Counted from the first letter of the stretch, positions 1 to 7,344 are shown. The stretch is 9,546 nt of DNA from an uncultured Desulfomonile sp. (GCA_903920415.1 CAIXMD010000343.1:1-9546); one strand, 5' to 3'. Notes: generated by a model not told the origin, from the sequence alone. Program-made: numbers and translations.

Positions 1-1
1 C

Positions 2-607
2 CGATCTGTCAGCTATGATTGCTCCTTGGTAGAAATCAATCCCCTGGTGATTTCCGGCGACCGGGTGATAGCCCTTGATGCCAAGATAAATCTCGACGAT
101 CACGCACTTTTCAGGCACCCGGAGATGGAACGTCTCCGTGACAGGTCCCAGGAAGATCCCTTGGAACTTTCAGCCCGTAAAGACGGCCTGAGCTATATCA
201 AACTCATTGGGGATATCGGTTGTATCGTAAACGGGGCAGGGCTTGCGATGGCGACGTTGGACTTGATCTCACTTCACGGCGGCTCGCCGGCCAATTTTCT
301 CGATGTAGGAGGCGGGGCAAGCGAAAATGTAGTGGCCGATGCAATGAGCATCCTCCTTGACGATTCGAGGGTGAAAGTGGTTTTCATAAATATCTTCGGG
401 GGTATACTAAGGTGTGATGTTTTAGCCCGAGGAGTTATCAAGGCGATCAAACAGCGCGGCTTGGCTCTGCCGGTTGTAGCTCGCATAGAGGGAACAAGCA
501 TAGAAGAAGGGCGAAGCCTGTTCGAGAAATCGGGGTTGCCCATACAGATGATTCCCTCCCTGGATGAAGCAGCTCGGCTCGTTGTGGAAAAGGCAAAGTC
601 CTTTTAA
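2..607 (+). CDS. sucC: Succinate-CoA ligase [ADP-forming] beta subunit, C-terminal half (5' partial)
   Basis: The beta subunit of succinyl-CoA synthetase pairs with SucD and interconverts succinate + CoA + ATP with succinyl-CoA + ADP + phosphate in the cytoplasm. The frame is open from the window edge, so the gene is truncated by the window and not by mutation. The 201 visible codons match roughly the second half of the ~388-residue family: a VEINPLV segment, DAKINLDDHALFRHPE (metal-nucleotide region at the end of the ATP-grasp fold), then the C-terminal ligase domain with NGAGLAMATLDLI, HGGSPANFLDVGGG and VNIFGGILRCDV. A TTG codon at 26 is internal and not the start. sucD follows, but only after 149 bp, whereas these two genes usually nearly touch. 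Nucleotide specificity (ATP or GTP) cannot be decided from this part. The family assignment is secure. Confidence 0.95.
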   Translation, partial: RSVSYDCSLVEINPLVISGDRVIALDAKINLDDHALFRHPEMERLRDRSQEDPLELSARKDGLSYIKLIGDIGCIVNGAGLAMATLDLISLHGGSPANFLDVGGGASENVVADAMSILLDDSRVKVVFINIFGGILRCDVLARGVIKAIKQRGLALPVVARIEGTSIEEGRSLFEKSGLPIQMIPSLDEAARLVVEKAKSF

Positions 608-715
608 GAAGTGAGCATTCTGACGAAATGAGTTCTCAACTGGAAGTAAAGATGCGGAGGAGTTGCGGCGGCAAAGCTTTCTGAATTTCAAAAATTTGAG
701 CAGTTATGTCCTGAT

Positions 716-733
716 GTGCCGACATCTCGGCAC
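716..733 (+). other. Stem-loop just upstream of the sucD ribosome binding site
   Basis: GTGCCGA (716-722) and TCGGCAC (727-733) form a perfect 7-bp stem closed by the tetraloop CATC. It ends 12 nt before the GGAGA ribosome binding site of sucD. No T-run follows, so it is not an intrinsic terminator. It could be an RNA processing or stability element in the sucC-sucD spacer, or a folding element that affects sucD translation. The structure is seen in the sequence; any role is inferred. Confidence 0.4.
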
Positions 734-756
734 GCGTGTTTATATGGAGAAATAAG

Positions 757-1629
757 ATGGCAATCCTCGTCAACAGAACTTCACGAGTCATCTGCCAGGG
801 AATAACCGGCCGAAACGGCACATTCCATTCTCTGGCTTGCCGGGACTACGGAACCAACATGGTCGGTGGAGTCACTCCGGGAAAAGAAGGGGACACGGTT
901 GACGGGATCCCCGTATTCAACACGGTATGGAAAGCGGCCAAAGAGACGGGTGCAGACGTATCTTTGATATTTATCCCGGCCGCCCAAGCCAAAGATCCGA
1001 TTCTTGAGGCTGTCGACGCGGGAATTCGAACTATCGTGTGCATCACCGAGGGCATCCCACCTCTAGATACCGCCGCAGCTCTTTTTATCGTGAGCCAAGC
1101 CGGCTGTCGGCTCATAGGGCCCAATACCCCAGGCATCATTTCACCGGGTGAAAGGTGCAAAGTTGGGATTATGCCCGCTTACATCCATATGCCGGGCTCT
1201 GTGGGAGTGATTTCCCGATCCGGGACCTTGACTTACGAGGTGGTTGACCAGCTTACCAAGAATAACGTGGGACAGAGCACCTGTATGGGGCTGGGCGGCG
1301 ATCCGGTCGTGGGAATGAGTTTTATCGATGCTCTCAAGTTGTTCAGGGATGATCCCGATACGCAGGCAGTTGTGCTCATCGGGGAAATAGGCGGTTCCGC
1401 TGAGGAGCAGGCTGCAGAGTACATTAAAAGTGAATTCAACAAACCTGTAGCTGCTTATGTGGCGGGCCGACTCGCTCCACCAGGCAAGAGAATGGGTCAT
1501 GCCGGCGCTATAATTTCAGGGGGCTCAGGCACTGCCCAGGGCAAGATCCAGGCACTGCTGAATGCCGGCGTAATAGTTGTTGAAAACATCACGCAAGTGG
1601 GATCGGTCGTTAAAGAACTGATACGGTGA
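757..1629 (+). CDS. sucD: Succinate-CoA ligase alpha subunit
   Basis: The alpha subunit binds CoA and carries the phosphohistidine intermediate of succinyl-CoA synthetase. I chose ATG 757 because GGAGA lies at 746-750 and the protein then begins [18 protein letters not shown], the usual SucD N-terminus; a GTG at 736 in the same frame would add seven atypical residues. The length of 290 residues equals the family norm (E. coli 289). Visible motifs are the CoA-binding Rossmann loop [11 protein letters not shown] (15-25), [23 protein letters not shown], the GEIGG segment, and GHAGAI with the active-site histidine at residue 248. Together with SucC it links the methylmalonyl-CoA route to succinate, with ATP made or used at this step. 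The gene looks intact and the assignment is firm. Confidence 0.97.
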   Translation: MAILVNRTSRVICQGITGRNGTFHSLACRDYGTNMVGGVTPGKEGDTVDGIPVFNTVWKAAKETGADVSLIFIPAAQAKDPILEAVDAGIRTIVCITEGIPPLDTAAALFIVSQAGCRLIGPNTPGIISPGERCKVGIMPAYIHMPGSVGVISRSGTLTYEVVDQLTKNNVGQSTCMGLGGDPVVGMSFIDALKLFRDDPDTQAVVLIGEIGGSAEEQAAEYIKSEFNKPVAAYVAGRLAPPGKRMGHAGAIISGGSGTAQGKIQALLNAGVIVVENITQVGSVVKELIR

Positions 1630-1776
1630 TGCTCTACCGGTCTTGGCCATCGACATGGGCCTGGTGGAGAAGAAATAGTTAGGTAATCTCCTTTTCTGCT
1701 TCGATCATCAATAGATACTCTTGGTGGAACCGTATTTCAGTTGCGCTAATAAATTCTGCAAATAGGGGAGAGGTCC

Positions 1777-3330
1777 ATGGTCGTTATGAAAGAGAAGTTC
1801 GAGGAATTGAGAAAGAGGCTCGACGAGTCCGACCAAGCAGGCGGTCCGGACAAGATCGCCAAACAGCATCAGTCCGGAAAGATGACCGCCAGGGAACGTG
1901 TCCTGGAACTTCTTGACGACGGTTCCTTTGAGGAATTCGACAAGTTTGTCTCGCACCGATGCACGGATTTCGGGATGGCTGACAGTCAAATACCCGGCGA
2001 GGGAGTGGTGACGGGATTCGGCCGGATTAACGGGCGAGGGGTTTACGTATTCGCACAGGATTTTACCGTATTCGGAGGAAGCCTTTCCTTCACCCATGCC
2101 CAAAAAATTTGTAAAGTTATGGATCTGGCCTACCGCAACGGTTTTCCTCTCATCGGCATCAACGATTCCGGTGGTGCTCGCATCCAGGAAGGGGTAGAAA
2201 GCCTCGGAGGCTATGGTGAGGTTTTCTATCGCAACGTTCGAGCTTCCGGAGTGATCCCCCAGATCTCTGTGGTCCTTGGGCCTTGTGCGGGCGGCGCTGT
2301 TTACTCCCCGGCAGTTACGGACTTCATCTTCATGGCCGAAAAAACAAGCTATATGTTCATTACGGGCCCCCAGGTGATAAAGCAGGTGACAAGCGAAGAA
2401 ATCGATCCCGAAAGCCTGGGTGGTGCAAAGGTCCACGGAAGAGTTTCAGGAGTTTGCCATTTCCATTTTCCCACAGAGAAGATGACTTTGGAAAAAGTGA
2501 GAGATCTCCTCTCATTTCTCCCAGATAGCAACCGGGTCAAACCCCCGGTGGTCCCTTGTGACGACCCACTTGACAGGCTTGTTCCGGAACTGGATTCACT
2601 GATCCCAGAAAATTCTCGAAAACCCTACGACATCAAGAAATTGATTGTGCCGACCATGGACAAAGGGTACTTCTTGGAGGCGCACGCGCACTATGCCCGC
2701 AACTTGATCACAGGGTTCGGCCGACTCAACGGCAAAACCATAGGCGTTGTAGCCAACCAACCAAACTGGATGGCAGGATGCCTGGACACGGAAGCGTCAG
2801 TTAAGTGTGCAAGATTTGTTCGTTTTTGCGATGCCTTTAACATTCCCCTGTTGACTCTTCTCGATGTTCCGGGTTATCTCCCGGGGACCCAGCAGGAGCA
2901 CGGTGGTATAATCAAGCACGGGGCTAAGATTCTCTACGCCTACGCAGAGGCGACGGTCCCAAAGGTCACTCTTATTACTCGCAAAGCTTATGGTGGAGCA
3001 TACGTTGTTATGTCCAGCAAGCATTTGAGAGCTGACATCAATCTCGCCTATCCCTCGGCGGAAATCGCTGTAATGGGTCCCGAAGGGGCCATCCAGATAT
3101 TGTTCCGAAAAGAGATCAGCGCAGCGCAAGACCCTACGGCCAAGCGAAGCGAATTGATCGAGGACTATGTGGAAAAGTTTGCCAGCCCATACCGGGCGGC
3201 CCAGTTGGGTTTTGTGGATCAGGTAATATACCCTCGTGACACTAGAGCAGTACTCATCCGCGCTTTCGCCCAATTGGAAAACAAGTTGGAGGAGAAGCCC
3301 GTGCGTAGGCACGGGAACATCCCCCTGTAG
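1777..3330 (+). CDS. mmdA: Acyl-CoA carboxyltransferase (methylmalonyl-CoA decarboxylase alpha / propionyl-CoA carboxylase beta type)
   Basis: This biotin-dependent carboxyltransferase moves CO2 between carboxybiotin and propionyl-CoA/(S)-methylmalonyl-CoA. Its 517 residues match the full family length. Both crotonase-like halves are present: the first has [11 protein letters not shown] (130-140) and [16 protein letters not shown], the second has [17 protein letters not shown] (from 404); GG/GA pairs of this kind form the oxyanion holes. The C-terminus ends in HGNIPL, typical of MmdA/PccB. The ribosome binding site GGGGAGAGG (1765-1773) precedes ATG 1777; ATG 1786 is an in-frame alternative. 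The neighbours, SucCD and a mutase B12 subunit, support propionyl-CoA/methylmalonyl-CoA as substrate. No biotin carrier or membrane decarboxylase subunit is adjacent, so the sequence does not show whether it works as a decarboxylase, a carboxylase or part of a transcarboxylase. The symbol is by family. Confidence 0.9.
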   Translation: MVVMKEKFEELRKRLDESDQAGGPDKIAKQHQSGKMTARERVLELLDDGSFEEFDKFVSHRCTDFGMADSQIPGEGVVTGFGRINGRGVYVFAQDFTVFGGSLSFTHAQKICKVMDLAYRNGFPLIGINDSGGARIQEGVESLGGYGEVFYRNVRASGVIPQISVVLGPCAGGAVYSPAVTDFIFMAEKTSYMFITGPQVIKQVTSEEIDPESLGGAKVHGRVSGVCHFHFPTEKMTLEKVRDLLSFLPDSNRVKPPVVPCDDPLDRLVPELDSLIPENSRKPYDIKKLIVPTMDKGYFLEAHAHYARNLITGFGRLNGKTIGVVANQPNWMAGCLDTEASVKCARFVRFCDAFNIPLLTLLDVPGYLPGTQQEHGGIIKHGAKILYAYAEATVPKVTLITRKAYGGAYVVMSSKHLRADINLAYPSAEIAVMGPEGAIQILFRKEISAAQDPTAKRSELIEDYVEKFASPYRAAQLGFVDQVIYPRDTRAVLIRAFAQLENKLEEKPVRRHGNIPL

Positions 3331-3384
3331 TCGACTCGTCAAGGACTTTTCTTCAGCAACCTGAATTCTTGAAAGGATAAAAAC

Positions 3385-3783
3385 ATGAATAAGCGCATCA
3401 GGGTGATTGTGGCGAAACCCGGCCTCGACGGCCATGACCGGGGAGCCAAAGTGGTGGCCCGTGCTTTGAGGGACGCCGGCATGGAAGTAATTTATACCGG
3501 ATTGCGGCAAACCCCTGAGACGATCTTTCAAACATCTCTCCAGGAAGATGCCGACGTGGTGTGCCTGAGTTCTCTCTCGGGCGCACATGACTACCTTTTT
3601 CCTAGGGTTGCACAGGTTTTCAAAGAAAACGGAGTGCATGACGTCTTGATCCTTGGAGGAGGCATTGTCCCCGAAGAAGACATCCCTGCACTCAAGGAAA
3701 GCGGGATAGAGGAAATATTCGGCCCAGGTACTCGCACTGACGACATCGCGGAATATATTCGGACGCATGTGAAGAAACGTTAG
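3385..3783 (+). CDS. Methylmalonyl-CoA mutase, stand-alone cobalamin-binding subunit
   Basis: This 132-residue protein is a complete B12-binding domain, matching the C-terminal domain of methylmalonyl-CoA mutase. The base-off/His-on cobalamin motif DxHxxG is intact as DGHDRG (D15, H17, G20) within [23 protein letters not shown] (62-66) and GGG (91-93) give the other cofactor contacts, and the end carries the family's IFGPGT. The start ATG has AAAGG at 3372-3376. It should pair with a separately encoded catalytic subunit to interconvert (R)-methylmalonyl-CoA and succinyl-CoA by radical rearrangement. That subunit is not in the window. A small subunit of a related mutase (isobutyryl-CoA, ethylmalonyl-CoA) is possible, but the adjacent carboxyltransferase and sucCD favour methylmalonyl-CoA. 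It lies 54 bp after the carboxyltransferase, probably in the same transcript. Confidence 0.9.
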   Translation: MNKRIRVIVAKPGLDGHDRGAKVVARALRDAGMEVIYTGLRQTPETIFQTSLQEDADVVCLSSLSGAHDYLFPRVAQVFKENGVHDVLILGGGIVPEEDIPALKESGIEEIFGPGTRTDDIAEYIRTHVKKR

Positions 3784-3833
3784 CAGGCTACGGGAGTCCC
3801 TGAAAAGGTTACCGGATCAAAGTAGAATCGGTC

Positions 3834-5276
3834 TCAGACTTCACCACGGATTCTGTTTATCAAGTCTGTAGTCGAAAGTCCTTTGACATGCTTAACAAAT
3901 TCAACCTTGCCTCCTCTTGCAATAACAACTTCCTCTCCGACCACTTTCTTGTCCTTCCAATCTTCGCCTTTCACTAGTACGTCAGGTCTCACCTTCTTGA
4001 TAAGGTCCAGCGGGGTAGACTCATCGAACACGACCACATAATCCACGAAACTCAGAGCGGAAAGCATTTCCACCCTTCCGTTTTGGGGAACAATGGGTCT
4101 TCCTTCACCTTTTAGTACGGCTACCGATTTATCGGAGTTAACACCAACGACGAGGACATCTCCCAAATCAGCGGCCCTGCGGAGTGTGGCCAGATGTCCA
4201 GCGTGAAACAGGTCGAAACACCCGTTTGTAAAAACAATCCGGTGCCCCTGCATCCTGTGTTTACGAAGCACCAATTCTATTTCTTCGGGAAGAGGCGTTT
4301 TATTGGGGTAAATCTGATCCTTCAGGCTATCAATCATCTCATCGAGACTCACGGATGCAGCGCCGAAGCGAGCTACTACGAGGGAAGCGGCCAGATTGGC
4401 GAGCACGATTGAGTTTTCTACGGAAAGGCCGCTGGCCACCGACAATGCCAGGGCGGAGATGACTGTATCACCCGCTCCAGTAACATCGACAATCTCTACA
4501 GGCTTAACCGGAAAATCCTGAGCCTTCGTTTGCGTCACCAGGGTAATACCATCCTTACCACGTGTAATAATCACCCCTTCCACTTTCACCTGATCCACCA
4601 GGATTTTTCCTGCCTGAACAAGACTCTCCCTGTTGCGAATCTCTATACCCGAGGCCAACGAAGCCTCTCTAACGTTTGGCGTTATATAATTGGCGCCCCT
4701 GTATCGGTTGTAATCCATACCCTTGGGGTCCACCAACACCGGTACGCCGTTTGCCTTTGCAGAAGATAACAGGGTCTTAAGCAAGGCAGGAGTGAGAAAA
4801 CCTTTGCCGTAATCGGAAACGACCACCGCCTTAACCTGAGGCATCACTGATTTTATGTCCTCGGACACCGCCTTTTCTATTTCCGGACTAAGAGGCGTAA
4901 CATGCTCTTCGTCGATACGAACAATCTGTTGATTCCTGGCTACTACGCGTGTCTTCATTGTTGTTGGCCGGGAACTGTCATCTTTCAGCCAGAACGCATC
5001 GACAGCCATTTCCTCACAATGCAGTTTGAACCAACGCCCGGCATTATCAGTGCCTACCGTTGCGAATAATGCGACTCTCGCTCCCATCGTGACCAGGTTT
5101 CGAACCACATTGCCGGCTCCTCCAAGCCGACGCAGCCTATCCCGTGCCACCAGTACCGGCACCGGCGACTCCGGCGATATGCGCTCCACATCACCCAAAA
5201 TATATTCATCCACCATCACATCTCCGGCAACCATTATAGGAGCCGGTTTCAGCTTTTTTATAAGACTCTCGTTCAA
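3834..5276 (-). CDS. hldE: Bifunctional heptose-7-phosphate kinase / heptose-1-phosphate adenylyltransferase
   Basis: HldE (RfaE) phosphorylates D-glycero-beta-D-manno-heptose 7-phosphate at C1 and later adenylylates the 1-phosphate, giving the ADP-heptose precursor of the LPS inner core; it is cytoplasmic. Residues ~8-325 are a PfkB/ribokinase domain with GGAGN (52-56) and DVTGAGD (264-270; the last Asp is the catalytic base). Residues ~345-480 are a nucleotidyltransferase domain with NGCFDLFHAGH (351-361, HxGH motif) and a C-terminal GLSTTDLI. At 480 residues it matches E. coli HldE (477). I chose TTG 5276..5274 because AGAGGGAG (5288..5281) lies four bases upstream; an upstream in-frame TTG at 5297 would add seven residues with no better site. 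It is convergent with the mutase subunit gene, 50 bp apart. Its presence implies a heptose-containing LPS and so a Gram-negative envelope. Confidence 0.96.
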   Translation of the reverse strand: MNESLIKKLKPAPIMVAGDVMVDEYILGDVERISPESPVPVLVARDRLRRLGGAGNVVRNLVTMGARVALFATVGTDNAGRWFKLHCEEMAVDAFWLKDDSSRPTTMKTRVVARNQQIVRIDEEHVTPLSPEIEKAVSEDIKSVMPQVKAVVVSDYGKGFLTPALLKTLLSSAKANGVPVLVDPKGMDYNRYRGANYITPNVREASLASGIEIRNRESLVQAGKILVDQVKVEGVIITRGKDGITLVTQTKAQDFPVKPVEIVDVTGAGDTVISALALSVASGLSVENSIVLANLAASLVVARFGAASVSLDEMIDSLKDQIYPNKTPLPEEIELVLRKHRMQGHRIVFTNGCFDLFHAGHLATLRRAADLGDVLVVGVNSDKSVAVLKGEGRPIVPQNGRVEMLSALSFVDYVVVFDESTPLDLIKKVRPDVLVKGEDWKDKKVVGEEVVIARGGKVEFVKHVKGLSTTDLINRIRGEV

Positions 5277-5447
5277 TGCGCTCCCTCTGCAGATCAAGAT
5301 AGTCGCGTCTCACAGAAATACTCAATTCGCCTGATTGGAAGAAAATTCAAGGGGGGAGTTTAAACAATTACGAACGGCAAGATTTGACTTCGCTCCGGGA
5401 GACCACCGGAAACTTTGTCAAGCTATGTTCCCCGAAAAAGGTTCAAT

Positions 5448-5476
5448 AGTATAGGTTGCAACAGTTCACGAAGCAA
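5448..5476 (-). promoter_or_regulatory. Possible hldE promoter
   Basis: On the - strand TTGCTT (5476..5471) and TATACT (5453..5448) are separated by 17 bp, a sigma-70-like layout with a good -10 and a half-matching -35. Transcription would begin near 5441, giving a leader of about 165 nt before the TTG start of hldE. It lies just downstream of the micropeptide terminator, so hldE would be transcribed independently. The call rests on pattern only. Confidence 0.35.
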
Positions 5477-5510
5477 AAAATGCCTGTTTTAAGTAAGAAG
5501 CTTTTTTTAT

Positions 5511-5563
5511 TAACAAAACCCGAGCCGGCAAAATTGCCGTTACCCAGCAAAAGCCGGCTCGGG
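5511..5563 (-). terminator. Strong intrinsic terminator on the - strand
   Basis: Arms at 5519-5529 and 5553-5563 (GCCGGCTCGGG and its complement) form a perfect 11-bp G+C-rich stem around a 23-nt loop. On the - strand the stem is followed at once by TTTTGTTA (5518..5511). On the + strand no T-run follows, so it terminates only leftward transcription. It lies 32 nt past the stop of the 20-codon ORF and more than 230 nt before the hldE start, so it belongs to the small unit and not to hldE or thiDN. Confidence 0.8.
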
Positions 5564-5594
5564 CAGTTAATTAATGAGCCTTTTTGAGTCCTGC

Positions 5595-5657
5595 TCAGGA
5601 CTGACTTTGGCAGCCTTCACTACAATGGGCCACTCGAGGCATACGATATCTTTTCAC
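5595..5657 (-). CDS. Putative 20-residue cysteine-containing micropeptide
   Basis: A GTG start (5657..5655) is preceded by AAAGGAGGT (5670..5662), one of the best ribosome binding sites in the window, with GGAGG five bases from the start codon. The ORF encodes MKRYRMPRVAHCSEGCQSQS and stops at TGA. It has a basic N-terminus, a CxxxC pair (C12, C16) and no hydrophobic segment, so it does not look like a membrane or signal peptide. An upstream promoter-like pair and a downstream intrinsic terminator enclose it, making a unit of under 200 nt. A 6-bp hairpin (5668-5673 with 5677-5682) abuts the ribosome binding site. I do not recognise a family. Alternatives are a small regulatory RNA, or a leader peptide, although no amino acid is repeated as in classical attenuators. 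The role is unknown, and no modifying enzyme is obvious next to it. Confidence 0.5.
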   Translation of the reverse strand: MKRYRMPRVAHCSEGCQSQS

Positions 5658-5701
5658 TGCGACCTCCTTTCCCTTGGGGAAAATTCTTGATCACTGTACA
5701 T

Positions 5702-5731
5702 ATAATTAGCTACTCGGAGCCGTTTTGTCAA
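5702..5731 (-). promoter_or_regulatory. Promoter of the micropeptide unit
   Basis: A perfect -35 box TTGACA (5731..5726) is followed, 18 bp on, by AATTAT (5707..5702), or 17 bp on by TAATTA. Transcription would start near 5695, leaving a leader of about 38 nt before the GTG start. The -35 is consensus and the -10 only fair. The position relative to the ribosome binding site is what one expects of a real promoter. Confidence 0.5.
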
Positions 5732-5819
5732 CATACCTTGGCTTATACCGATACCGTGTCCCATCCTTGGATGCCACAGTATCTCTTTGCTTGCATCAAG
5801 AGGCCAAATCGCCACTACC

Positions 5820-5848
5820 TTCACAAACCGCTTCTGTAGCCTGATAAG
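5820..5848 (+). promoter_or_regulatory. Possible thiDN promoter
   Basis: TTCACA (5820-5825) and GATAAG (5843-5848) are 17 bp apart. The -35 matches 5 of 6 consensus bases and the -10 matches 4 of 6. The start would be near 5855, leaving almost no leader for ATG 5865 but about 40 nt for ATG 5895, so if real this promoter argues for the shorter protein. Weak evidence. Confidence 0.3.
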
Positions 5849-5864
5849 GTATGGTAATAGTGAT

Positions 5865-7220
5865 ATGAGCACGATAGATGATCGGGCGGTCCCTATGCTT
5901 CACAAAGTCCTTACAATTGCCGGTTCGGATTCAAGTGGTGGTGCTGGTATCCAGGCAGATTTGAAAACCATTCTGTCGCTTGGTGGATACGGCATGAGTG
6001 TCATTACTGCGGTTACCGCCCAAAACACGTTAGGCGTACAGAACGCAGTAGTGATGGACTCCAAGTCTGTGGGGCTTCAACTGGAATCGGTTCTCAGCGA
6101 TATAGGTGTCGATTGTGTAAAGACAGGAATGTTGGCCAACGCGGAAATCGTAAAGGTGGTGGCCGAAAAGATTTCCCGCTACGGCGTGAAAAAGGTGGTT
6201 GTGGATCCTGTCATGAACTCGAAAAAGGGCTTTGTCCTTCTGGACGATGACGGGAGAAGAGCCCTCGTAAAGAAATTGTTTCCCCTTTCCTATCTCTTAA
6301 TGCCGAATATCCCCGAAGCGGAGATACTGACCGGGAAAACGATTTCGAATCTTAACGATGCGATAAAGGCTGCCAAGAGGCTACAAAAGATGGGCCCTCA
6401 GTACGTTCTCGTTAAGGGAGGGCATTTGTTGGAAGCCCCGGTTGATGTCTTGCACGATGGGACACAACATTATGAGTTTTCCACTCAACGTGTCGTGACC
6501 CTCCATACACACGGAACTGGTTGTACGTTGGCCTCTGCGGTTGCAACTCTCTTGGCTCGTGGATTGCCGCTCATGGACTCTATCGACCAAGGGAAGAGGT
6601 ATCTCTACAGAGCCTTGCGATTCTCATTCGGCATTGGAAAAGGGATTGGCCCAATTAATCATTTTGCTTCTATAACTCGTGAAATGGCTAGGACCAACGT
6701 AATCGAGGAACTTGACAAGGCATTAGACAGACTGAAACGCTTGAATATCGGACATCTGATACCTGAGGTGCAGTCAAATCTTGCTTACGCAATTCCCTTT
6801 GCAGAGTCTGTCAATGACGTTGCGTCATTCCCCGGCCGCATCATACGCATGGTCAACACAGTTGATATCCTTGCCAGTCCACGGTTCGGTGCTTCACGAC
6901 AAATTCATCATCTTTTGCTGGCGGCTATGGAATACGATCCGGAGAGGCGCGCTGCAATGACCATCTTTTATTCGAACACCTTGGTGGAAAGAATCAAATC
7001 TCTGGGTTATACCGTGGCCGAATTCGACCGTGCCCGTACCCCTCCCGATCTTGAACAAGAGGAAGGGAGCACCCTCGCTTGGGGGGTTCAGGATGTCATG
7101 GAAGAGTTGGGTAAGGTTCCGGATGCGATCTTCGATCGCGGTGCAATTGGAAAGGTGCCTTTAATAAGACTTTTTGCAAAGGATCCAGCTTCAATCGTGA
7201 ATTTGATTGCCAAACTTTAA
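5865..7220 (+). CDS. thiDN: ThiD-ThiN fusion: HMP/HMP-phosphate kinase and thiamine-phosphate synthase
   Basis: This two-domain cytoplasmic enzyme serves thiamine synthesis. Residues ~10-275 are a ThiD kinase (4-amino-5-hydroxymethyl-2-methylpyrimidine and its phosphate) with [39 protein letters not shown] and the HGTGCTLAS anion hole (Cys220). Residues ~285-447 match the ThiN family: [39 protein letters not shown] and a [12 protein letters not shown] end. ThiN condenses HMP-PP with thiazole phosphate in archaea and some bacteria in place of ThiE, so the fusion would carry out successive steps. The start is uncertain: ATG 5865 gives 451 residues, with AAGG at a long spacing of 15, while ATG 5895 gives [12 protein letters not shown], closer to the usual ThiD N-terminus. 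The frame is open further upstream (TTG 5787), but those residues look non-coding. moaA follows 124 bp later behind its own promoter. Confidence 0.93.
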   Translation: MSTIDDRAVPMLHKVLTIAGSDSSGGAGIQADLKTILSLGGYGMSVITAVTAQNTLGVQNAVVMDSKSVGLQLESVLSDIGVDCVKTGMLANAEIVKVVAEKISRYGVKKVVVDPVMNSKKGFVLLDDDGRRALVKKLFPLSYLLMPNIPEAEILTGKTISNLNDAIKAAKRLQKMGPQYVLVKGGHLLEAPVDVLHDGTQHYEFSTQRVVTLHTHGTGCTLASAVATLLARGLPLMDSIDQGKRYLYRALRFSFGIGKGIGPINHFASITREMARTNVIEELDKALDRLKRLNIGHLIPEVQSNLAYAIPFAESVNDVASFPGRIIRMVNTVDILASPRFGASRQIHHLLLAAMEYDPERRAAMTIFYSNTLVERIKSLGYTVAEFDRARTPPDLEQEEGSTLAWGVQDVMEELGKVPDAIFDRGAIGKVPLIRLFAKDPASIVNLIAKL

Positions 7221-7246
7221 TGCAACTGCGGAAACCCACCGCTGGA

Positions 7247-7275
7247 TTGACATAAGATTCCAGCCACTCGATAAT
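7247..7275 (+). promoter_or_regulatory. Near-consensus sigma-70-type promoter for moaA
   Basis: TTGACA (7247-7252) and GATAAT (7270-7275) are separated by exactly 17 bp, giving a perfect -35 and five of six -10 bases. Transcription would start near 7282, about 63 nt before the moaA start codon. An inverted repeat CTGGA (7242-7246) / TCCAG (7259-7263) brackets the -35 box and could be an operator half-site pair, though a five-base repeat is weak evidence. Confidence 0.65.
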
Positions 7276-7344
7276 TTCTACGAGGTACGACGAGCTTGTC
7301 TTGAATCATCCCCGGCGCGAAATTCTGATCGATAAGGTAGGCTT

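Larger units (their letters stand above)
5277..5864. other. Divergent intergenic region between hldE and thiDN
   Basis: This stretch of almost 590 bp separates two divergent genes. On the - strand it holds a micropeptide unit (promoter about 5702-5731, ORF 5595-5657, terminator 5511-5563) and then a possible hldE promoter (5448-5476). On the + strand a possible thiDN promoter lies at 5820-5848. I looked for a TPP riboswitch ahead of thiDN and saw no matching conserved core. Positions 5298-5440 hold nothing else I can name. Confidence 0.6.

Noticed and set aside
1628..1678. A coding-like stretch after sucD in another frame, reading [16 protein letters not shown].
   Set aside because: It has an in-frame stop directly upstream, no start of its own matching that length, and no recognised family. 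Too short to call a gene remnant.
1708..2436. A 242-codon - strand open frame opposite the start of the carboxyltransferase gene.
   Set aside because: It is a shadow of a clearly homologous gene and has no recognisable domain.
2797..3768. A long - strand open frame opposite the carboxyltransferase and mutase-subunit genes.
   Set aside because: It lies antisense to two well-supported genes and its translation resembles no protein family; it reflects their codon bias.
3811..3832. An imperfect inverted repeat (ACCGGAT ... ATCGGT) between the convergent mutase-subunit and hldE genes, as a possible terminator.
   Set aside because: The stem is short and bulged and no proper T-run follows on either strand.
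5658..5864. A TPP riboswitch ahead of thiDN.
   Set aside because: I could not find the conserved CUGAGA or the second pyrophosphate-sensor segment.
5654..5872. A 72-codon open frame on the - strand whose TGA overlaps the micropeptide GTG start (GTGA).
   Set aside because: The overlap resembles translational coupling, but the frame runs through the TTGACA promoter, overlaps the likely thiDN start, has no good ribosome binding site at any start codon and matches no family I recognise. A faint resemblance of ILWHPRMGHG to C-terminal helicase-type domains was too weak to use.
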